Shown here: positions 15,213 to 20,812 of the stretch, piece after piece
Layout: each line of letters begins with the position of its first letter
Position numbering within the stretch: position 1 is the first letter of the stretch
Assembly (NCBI GenBank): GCA_002693605.1
Contig: NZQO01000099.1
Coordinates: forward strand, 1 to 20,812
DNA length: 20,812 nucleotides
From: Flavobacteriaceae bacterium
Lineage (GTDB): Bacteria > Bacteroidota > Bacteroidia > Flavobacteriales > Flavobacteriaceae
Direction of reading: 5' to 3'
Made by a program: the position numbers and the translations under genes
Notes under the pieces: model-generated
Seen by the model: only the letters and a program-made list of their open reading frames with translations
Databases searched by the model: none
What the model was told of the DNA's origin: nothing

Positions 15213-15445
15213 ATTTCCAGATATTTCGAAAACCAAAATGAATCATAATTTAAAGGCGGCAATTCCAACAGAGAAATTCCGATAGGAACGAGGTTAAACT
15301 GGACCAAGTTCGCAGAAAATATTATTTTTACAGGAGTATTTCATCGATTATTTAAACACCTTAGTCGATATTTTTGAGGAAAAAACTTACAAAAGTACGA
15401 AAATCTTAATTTTTTAACAATAGTGCAAAAACCGTATTAATCGGG
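15213..15445. other. AT-rich intergenic stretch without a supported gene
   Basis: Between the terminator at 15212 and the promoter candidate at 15446 I find no credible gene. A 15-codon frame begins at 15238, and a longer open frame around 15258-15378 has no start codon. A TATTTTTG sequence at 15369-15376 resembles a -7 box but has no -33 partner. Confidence 0.5.
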
Positions 15446-15453
15446 TAAGTTTG
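15446..15453 (+). promoter_or_regulatory. -7 promoter element before the 40-residue lipoprotein gene
   Basis: TAAGTTTG matches TAnnTTTG exactly and lies 29 bases before the ATG at 15483. A weak -33-like AGTG stands 20 bases upstream (15422-15425). Confidence 0.45.
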
Positions 15454-15482
15454 AAATGAAATTAACCTTAAAACTCTGAATC

Positions 15483-15605
15483 ATGAAAAAACTTATGTTT
15501 ATTTTTGCCGTTCTCGCATTGGCCGCCAGTTGCACCCCAGAATCTATCGAAACCGATGAACAACAAATCAAGAAATCCGATTATCAAGTCCCACCAAACG
15601 GATAG
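15483..15605 (+). CDS. Very small lipoprotein (40 residues)
   Basis: The product starts MKKLMFIFAVLALAASC, a clean lipoprotein signal with the lipidated cysteine at residue 17. The mature part is only 24 residues, with TPESIETDEQQIKKSDYQ and then VPPNG before the stop. Similar roughly 40-residue lipoproteins are, to my recollection, common in Flavobacteriia, but no function is known to me. Support comes from the complete signal, a TAnnTTTG element upstream and an A-rich start region. The last 50 bases overlap the start of the next gene in another frame, unless that gene starts at 15619. The short length means automated callers may miss it. Confidence 0.72.
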   Translation: MKKLMFIFAVLALAASCTPESIETDEQQIKKSDYQVPPNG

Positions 15606-16074
15606 GAAAAAATCATATATGCAAGGGGTGTTGTTTACCATTTTTCTGGTTACAACACCCTTTCTGTTTTACCTATACAAGTTCGCACCTTCTGATGCGC
15701 CTACGTGGAACACCGCTATTGGCGAGATCGATTCGGGAGGGTTTAACAACGTACAGGCCTATCTGCACGCCCTAGTTACCAAGATTACCTTTATTCTGTT
15801 AACAGGCATCTGGTTCCTCACCGCACAGAGCTGGTGGAAGTATGCCATTTTAGTGCCGCTAACTATGTTCTTGTTCCAGCTGGCCGGCGTGCTAAACTAC
15901 AAGTTCGAGTATATAGATGAATTCGATTTTTGGTACTCGCTGCCCATTATCCTGCCAATTCTCATCTTGCTGATGTACATCTCGTACATTGCGGGTAAGA
16001 AGTCGAACCGATCGTTCGAGCTGAAGCAGGAAGTGGAAGAGGAAATAAAGAAATTATTGAGCGACGACCTATAG
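15556..16074 (+). CDS. Conserved-type membrane protein with four predicted helices, function unknown
   Basis: The product is a 172-residue integral membrane protein. A basic N-terminus (KSHQTDRKKSYMQG) precedes a helix (GVLFTIFLVTTPFLFYLY), a periplasmic-type loop rich in aromatic and small residues, and three more helices (ITFILLTGIWFLTAQ, YAILVPLTMFLFQLAGVL, YSLPIILPILILLMYISYIA). A charged C-terminus (LKQEVEEEIKKLLSDDL) is likely cytoplasmic. I do not recognise the family. The start is uncertain: ATG 15556 overlaps the small lipoprotein gene by 50 bases, while ATG 15619 begins just after that gene's stop but removes the basic leader. The frame is also open to 15505. It is probably cotranscribed with the lipoprotein gene and ends at the hairpin at 16094-16121. 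Confidence 0.75.
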   Translation: MNNKSRNPIIKSHQTDRKKSYMQGVLFTIFLVTTPFLFYLYKFAPSDAPTWNTAIGEIDSGGFNNVQAYLHALVTKITFILLTGIWFLTAQSWWKYAILVPLTMFLFQLAGVLNYKFEYIDEFDFWYSLPIILPILILLMYISYIAGKKSNRSFELKQEVEEEIKKLLSDDL

Positions 16075-16093
16075 GTTTCGCAATTATCAACAA

Positions 16094-16121
16094 AAAAAGC
16101 GCTGTGGGAACAGCGCTTTTT
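16094..16121. terminator. Bidirectional terminator between the membrane protein gene and tRNA-Leu
   Basis: AAAAAGCGCTG (16094-16104) pairs with CAGCGCTTTTT (16111-16121) around TGGGAA. T-runs on both strands let it stop the + strand membrane protein transcript and the - strand tRNA transcript. Confidence 0.88.
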
Positions 16122-16122
16122 G

Positions 16123-16208
16123 TACTGAAGGCGGGACTTGAACCCGCACGGCCATTTCTGACCATTGGATTTTAAGTCCAACGTGTCTACCAATTCCACC
16201 ACTTCAGC
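16123..16208 (-). tRNA. tRNA-Leu (anticodon UAA)
   Basis: On the - strand an 86-base class II tRNA can be folded. The acceptor stem GCTGAAG pairs with CTTCAGT (one G-T pair) and the discriminator is A. The D-arm contains GGAATTGGTAGAC. The anticodon loop in GGACTTAAAATCC has anticodon TAA, a long variable arm follows, and the T-arm contains GGTTCAAGTCC. The long variable arm and the anticodon identify it as leucine. The 3' CCA is not encoded. Confidence 0.96.
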
Positions 16209-16223
16209 AACTATGGGTATAGA

Positions 16224-16259
16224 AAAATAAAGCCGATGCAATATCGGCTTTATTTTTTT
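16224..16259. terminator. Terminator-like hairpin between the two tRNA genes
   Basis: AAAATAAAGCCGAT (16224-16237) pairs perfectly with ATCGGCTTTATTTT (16243-16256) around a 5-base loop, with T-rich sequence on the 3' side of both strands. On the - strand it would end the tRNA-Gly transcript only 15 bases before tRNA-Leu begins. It may instead be a processing structure. Confidence 0.7.
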
Positions 16260-16260
16260 G

Positions 16261-16333
16261 AGCGAAAAACGGGATTCGAACCCGCGACCTCCACCTTGGC
16301 AAGGTGGCGCTCTACCAACTGAGCTATTTTCGC
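16261..16333 (-). tRNA. tRNA-Gly (anticodon GCC)
   Basis: On the - strand a 73-base tRNA folds with acceptor stem GCGAAAA/TTTTCGC, D-arm AGCTCAGTTGGTAGAGC, anticodon arm CCACCTTGCCAAGGTGG (anticodon GCC), and T-arm GCGGGTTCGAATCCCGT. The discriminator is T (U73), as in other bacterial glycine tRNAs. CCA is not encoded. Confidence 0.97.
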
Positions 16334-16371
16334 AGTATGCTATTTAAAGACCTTCGCCTTGTTAGCGGTCG

Positions 16372-16401
16372 CAAATTTAAAACTTTTCTGCAAATTTGAA
16401 A
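16372..16401 (-). promoter_or_regulatory. Promoter candidate for the tRNA-Gly/tRNA-Leu genes
   Basis: On the - strand TTTC (16401-16398), an 18-base spacer and TAAATTTG (16379-16372) match the Bacteroidota consensus, the -7 box perfectly. It sits 38 bases before tRNA-Gly, in the gap after mutS. Confidence 0.45.
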
Positions 16402-16471
16402 GAATTTTAGCTTGAATTTTTTCAATTAAAATCGCACCGCGGGGCTACTTCTATCAATATTAGCACATTCC

Positions 16472-19087
16472 CTATTTCTTTAGCTTTACCGACGCATTTC
16501 GCTGCAGCATCCGCTTAATCTCGTTTAGCTTCATCAGGGCCTCTACGGGGGTAAGCGTGTCGATATCGATATGCAATATTTCATCCCGCAATGATTCCAG
16601 TAGTGGGTCGTCCAGTTTAAAGAAGCTTAGCTGAAGCTCTTCCTTGGAAAGCTCCTTCATCGTATCGCTCAGCTCATCAGACGAATGGCTCTTTTCCAGT
16701 CGCTTCAAGATCTTATTGCTTCGGTCCAGCACCGCCTGCGGCATACCCGCCATCTTGGCCACGTGGATTCCGAAGCTGTGGTGCGATCCGCCCGGCACCA
16801 GTTTCCGAAGAAAGAGAACATTGTCCTTCAACTCCTTTACCGCAACGTTATAATTCTTGATACGGTCAAAGGTCTCGGTCATTTCATTGAGTTCGTGGTA
16901 GTGGGTGGCAAAGAGGGTCTTGGCGCGCGACGGATGCTCGTGCAAATATTCACTAATGGCCCACGCAATGCTTATCCCATCATATGTACTGGTACCGCGC
17001 CCAATCTCATCTAGCAGCACCAGGCTTCGTTCGCTAATATTATTGAGGATACTCGCCGTTTCGTTCATTTCGACCATAAAGGTACTTTCCCCCATCGAAA
17101 TATTATCGCTCGCCCCCACCCGGGTAAATATTTTATCTACACAGCCCATTCTTACCGCTTCTGCCGGTACGAAACTACCCATTTGCGCCAGTAATACGAT
17201 TAGGGCAGTTTGCCGTAAAATGGCGCTCTTACCGCTCATATTTGGCCCGGTAATCATGATGATTTGCTGGTTTTCCCTATCCAGGAATACGTCGTTTGCA
17301 ATATAGGGGCTATCGGGGGGGAGCTGTCGCTCGATTACCGGGTGGCGGCCCTGTTTAATGTCTAGGTCAAAGCTATCGTCCAGCAAGGGGCGCGTATAAT
17401 TGCAGGCCTTGGCATGCGCGGCAAAGGAACAGAGACAGTCAAGCTGCGCCACTAGGCTCGCATTCTGCTGAACGGTACTTATAAACTGAAGCATCCACTC
17501 TACTAATTTCGAAAACAGCTCCTGCTCCAGTGCGAGTATTTTTTCCTCGGCACCCAGTATTTTTGCCTCGTACTCCTTGAGTTCCTCGGTAATATAGCGC
17601 TCGGCGCTCACCAGGGTCTGTTTGCGCACCCAATTTTCGGGCACCTTGTCCTTATGGGTATTCCGCACCTCTATGTAGTACCCAAACACATTGTTGGAGG
17701 CAATTTTAAGCGATGAAATGCCGGTACGCTTGGTTTCCCGCTCCAGCATGGCATCCAGATACTCCTTCCCCCCGGTGGCAATGCCTCTCAATTCGTCAAG
17801 GTCTTCGGAAACTCCCGCTGCGATGGCCCCGCCCTTTTGGATATTAACCGGAGCTTCCTCGTTCAGGGTTTCCTTTATTTTATTTCGCAATCCTTCGCAC
17901 GGATGTATTTGCTCCCCAAGTGTACGCAGGGATTCGTTTTGCGAATTGACTGCAAGCGCTTTTACCGGTATTAAGGCCTCGAGCGAGTTTTTTAACTGGA
18001 CGACTTCCCGCGGATTTATTTTTCCGGTAGCCGTTTTCGAAATCAAGCGCTCTAGGTCGCTTATACGCTTAATGTGCGACTGCATTTTTTCGAGCCCCTC
18101 GGGCTGGTCCAGCAAATAGCTCACCACCTCGTGGCGCCTTACAATTTTCTCGGTACTTTTCAGCGGCAAGGCCATCCATCGCTTTAGCAACCGCCCGCCC
18201 ATGGGCGATTGGGTCTTATCTATCACATCTAGCAAGGTTACGGCATTGGGCTGCGTACTGTGGTACAGCTCTAGGTTGCGTATGGTAAAACGGTCCATCC
18301 ACACGTACTCGTCTTCGGCAATGCGCGCAATCTTCGAAAGATGTGCTAGCCGTTCATGGCGGGTCTCGCTAAGATAGTGCAAGGCCGCTCCCGCAGCGAC
18401 AATCCCTTCCTCTAAATGGTCGATCCCGAAACCTTTCAGGTTTTTTACGTCGAAATGTTTCCGAAGTGTTTCTGAAGCATAATCGAATTGGAACACCCAG
18501 TCCTCCAAATGGAAACTGTGGAACTCATTTCCGAAAGTTTCCGAAAATACGCGTCGTTTCTGCTTGCTAAAGAGCACCTCTGAGGGATTGAAGTTTTGGA
18601 GCAATTTATCGATATACTCCTCACTACCCTGCGCGGTGAGGAACTCGCCCGTCGAGATATCCAAGAATGCCACGCCCAGTCGATCTTTCGAAAAGTGGAC
18701 GGCCCCGAGGAAGTTGTTCGACTTGCTCTGCAGAATATCGTCGTTCAATGCAACTCCGGGAGTTACCAACTCGGTAACGCCGCGTTTCACAATGGTCTTT
18801 GTCTGTTTGGGATCTTCAAGTTGGTCGCAGATGGCCACCCGGCAGCCCGCCATCACCAACTTGGGCAAGTAGGTATTTAGTGAATGGTGGGGAAAGCCCG
18901 CGAGCTCGGTCTGGTCTCCGCCGTTGTTACGGGCGGTAAGGGTTATGTTCAATATCTTGGCGGCCCGTACGGCATCTTCGCCAAAGGTTTCGTAAAAATC
19001 GCCCACCCGAAACAACAATAGCGCATCAGGATACTTCGCCTTTATGCTATTGTACTGTGTCATTAAGGGGGTGGTCTTCTTAGCCAT
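16472..19087 (-). CDS. mutS: DNA mismatch repair protein MutS
   Basis: The product is an 871-residue MutS that finds base mismatches and, with MutL, starts their repair. The N-terminal mismatch-reading motif is GDFYETF, with Phe31-Tyr32-Glu33 as the F-x-E element. The connector, lever and clamp regions follow to about residue 570. The ATPase domain shows Walker A GPNMSGKS (residues 614-621), [21 protein letters not shown], and FATHYHEL. Near the C-terminus is QLSFF (residues 819-823), the same pentapeptide described as the beta-clamp-binding site of Bacillus subtilis MutS. The length is close to the E. coli protein (853). The gene is divergent from the methyltransferase gene and separated from the tRNA genes by about 140 bases. 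No truncation is seen. Confidence 0.98.
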   Translation of the reverse strand: MAKKTTPLMTQYNSIKAKYPDALLLFRVGDFYETFGEDAVRAAKILNITLTARNNGGDQTELAGFPHHSLNTYLPKLVMAGCRVAICDQLEDPKQTKTIVKRGVTELVTPGVALNDDILQSKSNNFLGAVHFSKDRLGVAFLDISTGEFLTAQGSEEYIDKLLQNFNPSEVLFSKQKRRVFSETFGNEFHSFHLEDWVFQFDYASETLRKHFDVKNLKGFGIDHLEEGIVAAGAALHYLSETRHERLAHLSKIARIAEDEYVWMDRFTIRNLELYHSTQPNAVTLLDVIDKTQSPMGGRLLKRWMALPLKSTEKIVRRHEVVSYLLDQPEGLEKMQSHIKRISDLERLISKTATGKINPREVVQLKNSLEALIPVKALAVNSQNESLRTLGEQIHPCEGLRNKIKETLNEEAPVNIQKGGAIAAGVSEDLDELRGIATGGKEYLDAMLERETKRTGISSLKIASNNVFGYYIEVRNTHKDKVPENWVRKQTLVSAERYITEELKEYEAKILGAEEKILALEQELFSKLVEWMLQFISTVQQNASLVAQLDCLCSFAAHAKACNYTRPLLDDSFDLDIKQGRHPVIERQLPPDSPYIANDVFLDRENQQIIMITGPNMSGKSAILRQTALIVLLAQMGSFVPAEAVRMGCVDKIFTRVGASDNISMGESTFMVEMNETASILNNISERSLVLLDEIGRGTSTYDGISIAWAISEYLHEHPSRAKTLFATHYHELNEMTETFDRIKNYNVAVKELKDNVLFLRKLVPGGSHHSFGIHVAKMAGMPQAVLDRSNKILKRLEKSHSSDELSDTMKELSKEELQLSFFKLDDPLLESLRDEILHIDIDTLTPVEALMKLNEIKRMLQRNASVKLKK

Positions 19088-19227
19088 AATTAATCGCGTT
19101 ACGAGGACTATAAAAATACCAAATCGGCCGTGGTTTTCTCGCTATGCGACCTTGGTTTTATGCATAATTATCAACAACGTACCGTGATACTTCCGGTTTG
19201 GGGCTGCGGAAATAACCTTGGTTTTTC

Positions 19228-19235
19228 TACCTTTG
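19228..19235 (+). promoter_or_regulatory. -7 promoter element directly before the methyltransferase gene
   Basis: TACCTTTG matches TAnnTTTG exactly and ends 6 bases before the ATG at 19242, which places the transcript start at or next to the start codon. No TTTG was found at 19-21 bases upstream (the nearest is at 19197-19200, 27 bases away). Confidence 0.4.
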
Positions 19236-19241
19236 CGTGGT

Positions 19242-19784
19242 ATGAAATACCGAAAATTAAAAAACAGCGAGCTCAATCGACTTTCAACCGAAGATTTCAG
19301 GCAACAAGCCAAAACCCCGCTCATTCTTATCTTGGATAACATTCGAAGCCTCAATAACATAGGCTCTGTATTTCGAACGGCCGATGCATTTTTGATAGAG
19401 AAAATATACCTCTGCGGAATAACGGCCCAGCCGCCGCACAAGGATATACAAAAAACAGCCTTGGGCGCAACCGAGAGCGTGGCGTGGGAATATACCGACA
19501 CGACCTTGGAAGTAATTGAGCAGCTTCATGAAAAAGGCATTTTCGTGTCAGCTATCGAGCAAACGGAAGGCGCCATTCCGTTGCAGGAGTTTTCGCTGCA
19601 GCCAGAAATGACATACGCCCTAGTTTTTGGCAACGAGGTGAAGGGCGTACAGCAGAAGGTGGTTTCGGCTTGCGATACAGTCTTGGAAATTCCCCAATAT
19701 GGCACCAAGCATTCGCTGAATATTTCGGTAAGTGTTGGGGTGGTCGTGTGGGATTTTTTTACGAAACTACAGTCGCTTACATAG
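19242..19784 (+). CDS. TrmH/SpoU-family RNA 2'-O-methyltransferase
   Basis: The product is a 180-residue SPOUT-class methyltransferase that uses SAM to methylate a ribose 2'-OH in tRNA or rRNA. The three family motifs are present: NIRSLNNIGSVFRTADAF (motif 1, with the likely catalytic Arg45), YALVFGNEVKGV (motif 2) and IPQYGTKHSLNISVSVGVVV (motif 3, the knotted cofactor site). It lacks the extra N-terminal substrate domain of RlmB-type enzymes, so the substrate cannot be named from sequence. The frame is open from a TTG at 19218, but ATG 19242 (MKYRKLKNSEL) gives the natural N-terminus and lies just after a -7 promoter element. Its last 8 bases overlap the convergent FolK-kinase gene. Confidence 0.92.
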   Translation: MKYRKLKNSELNRLSTEDFRQQAKTPLILILDNIRSLNNIGSVFRTADAFLIEKIYLCGITAQPPHKDIQKTALGATESVAWEYTDTTLEVIEQLHEKGIFVSAIEQTEGAIPLQEFSLQPEMTYALVFGNEVKGVQQKVVSACDTVLEIPQYGTKHSLNISVSVGVVVWDFFTKLQSLT

Positions 19785-20812
19785 CGGTAGGTTCACTGCT
19801 ATTTTCTGAGGACCGAAGGATTTGCCGCAGCACGGAGAGATAATCCTTCCGGTTTTTCACAAAGTCCATTTCCGAAATATCGATGATCTTGATGCGCTCA
19901 TCGTGCTGGTTCTTGATAAACTCGAGATAGCCCTCGTTTATCTTCTGTAGGTATTCCGCCTCGATGCTCTGCTCATACGCACGGCCGCGTTTCTTGATAT
20001 TCTGGAGCAATCGTTCCGTATTCTGGTACAGGTACACATACACATCAGGCTTGGGAAGTTCCTTGTGCATTAGATGAAACAACTTCTTATAAAGCTCAAA
20101 CTCTTCTTCGGAAAGCGTGACCTTGGCGAAAATAAGCGATTTGTACGCATCGTAATCGGCAATCACGATTTCCTTAAATAGATCGAACTGCTTGATATCA
20201 TCGAGCAGTTGCTGGTACCTATCGGCCAAAAAGGACATTTCCAACGGAAAGGAATACCGAGCCGGATCCTTATAGAATTTCGGCAAAAACGGATTGTCCT
20301 TAAATCGCTCCAAAATGAGCTTTGCGTTAAAATCATTTGCCATCTGCGTGGCAAGACTCGTCTTGCCGGCACCAATATTGCCCTCGATGGCAATGTAGTT
20401 AAGGCGTCCTATCTCATAGTCGGATGTGGGGTTTCGCAACCATTTTGCCTGCTTTTCCAGCACGGTGGCGTCGTCGGTCTCGGCCAAGAGTTTTATTATT
20501 TTCTTGTTTAGCACCGGGTGAAGTCGTTGTGCGGCCATTTCGGCTAAGGGCTGCAACACAAAGCGGCGCATATACATATGCGGGTGCGGTACGACAAGAT
20601 TTTTATTCTCGATAACCGCATCGCCATAAAACAATATATCAATATCGATTGTTCGGGCCGTGTAGCCCATATTGGGCGTGCGCTCTCGCCCCAGGCTTTT
20701 TTCCAGCGCCAAGATGTGCTTTAGCAACTTGTTTGGAGAGATGGAACTCTGCAACCAAAGTACACAATTCAAAAATGGGTCGCCTGTAAATCCCATGGCG
20801 GGGCTCTCATAC
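19777..20812 (-). CDS. folK: FolK-deoxynucleoside kinase fusion protein (5' end cut)
   Basis: Two enzymes are joined in one frame. The N-terminal part is 6-hydroxymethyl-7,8-dihydropterin pyrophosphokinase (folate synthesis), seen from YESPAMGFTGDPFLNC through ARTIDIDILFYGD and VPHPHMYMRRFVLQPL. The C-terminal part, from about base 20405 downward, is a deoxynucleoside kinase of the dGK/dAK type (nucleotide salvage), with the P-loop IEGNIGAGKTSLA, an LERFKDNPFLPKFY segment and KRGRAYEQSIEAEYL near the lid. The frame stays open to base 20812 and the missing residues would carry the FolK start, so the Met at 20796 is internal. To my knowledge this fusion is a recurring arrangement in Bacteroidota. 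The stop overlaps the methyltransferase stop region by 8 bases. Confidence 0.93.
   Translation of the reverse strand, partial: YESPAMGFTGDPFLNCVLWLQSSISPNKLLKHILALEKSLGRERTPNMGYTARTIDIDILFYGDAVIENKNLVVPHPHMYMRRFVLQPLAEMAAQRLHPVLNKKIIKLLAETDDATVLEKQAKWLRNPTSDYEIGRLNYIAIEGNIGAGKTSLATQMANDFNAKLILERFKDNPFLPKFYKDPARYSFPLEMSFLADRYQQLLDDIKQFDLFKEIVIADYDAYKSLIFAKVTLSEEEFELYKKLFHLMHKELPKPDVYVYLYQNTERLLQNIKKRGRAYEQSIEAEYLQKINEGYLEFIKNQHDERIKIIDISEMDFVKNRKDYLSVLRQILRSSENSSEPTAM

Noticed and set aside
15258-15378. Open + strand frame of about 40 codons with protein-like residues
   Set aside because: It has no ATG, GTG or TTG at a useful place, begins right after a stop and has no promoter with both boxes. 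A gene remnant is possible but unsupported.
16123-16333. tRNA genes as an integration site for a mobile element
   Set aside because: I saw no integrase gene and no repeated copy of a tRNA 3' end nearby. Both flanks hold ordinary chromosomal genes.
16412-16425. Short TTGAA-N4-TTCAA inverted repeat after mutS as its terminator
   Set aside because: The stem is only 5 A/T-rich pairs with no G-C core, too weak to call.

Overview
The window looks like chromosomal DNA of a member of the Flavobacteriia (Bacteroidota), probably Flavobacteriaceae. The evidence is the gene content (alternative complex III operon followed directly by coxB-coxA, a FolK/deoxynucleoside kinase fusion, small lipoproteins), starts that lack Shine-Dalgarno sequences and sit in A-rich contexts, and recurrent TAnnTTTG promoter -7 elements. 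I see no mobile element, CRISPR array or rRNA.

Layout. Positions 1-10999 are one co-directional respiratory operon on the + strand: actA (cut by the window start), actB, actC, actD, actE, actF, coxB, coxA, closed by a terminator at 11020-11050. Together they form a quinol:cytochrome c oxidoreductase (alternative complex III) and subunits II and I of an A-type cytochrome oxidase, moving electrons from menaquinol to O2. Positions 11051-11340 hold no conventional gene. They do hold a palindromic operator-like site, a promoter-like pair, several hairpins, a 41-codon open frame with a TTG start and a strong terminator: a possible unannotated small transcription unit.

Positions 11355-14895 hold a peroxiredoxin-like protein (- strand), a LexA/CI-type autocleaving repressor (- strand) and, divergent from it, a two-gene operon: a radical SAM protein of the type linked to DNA repair, and a DUF4130 (TIGR03915-like) protein. 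The repressor promoter overlaps a perfect TTGGAT-N3-ATCCAA palindrome. The radical SAM protein ends in a QLSLF motif that matches the beta-sliding-clamp-binding consensus. This regulated putative DNA repair module is the most interesting part of the window.

Positions 14936-16074 carry an acidic small lipoprotein, a 40-residue lipoprotein and an overlapping four-helix membrane protein of unknown function. tRNA-Leu(UAA) and tRNA-Gly(GCC) follow on the - strand, each bordered by a terminator-like hairpin. mutS (- strand) comes next, then a divergent TrmH/SpoU-family rRNA/tRNA 2'-O-methyltransferase (+). That gene converges with, and overlaps by 8 bases, a FolK-deoxynucleoside kinase fusion (- strand) whose 5' end is cut by the window end.
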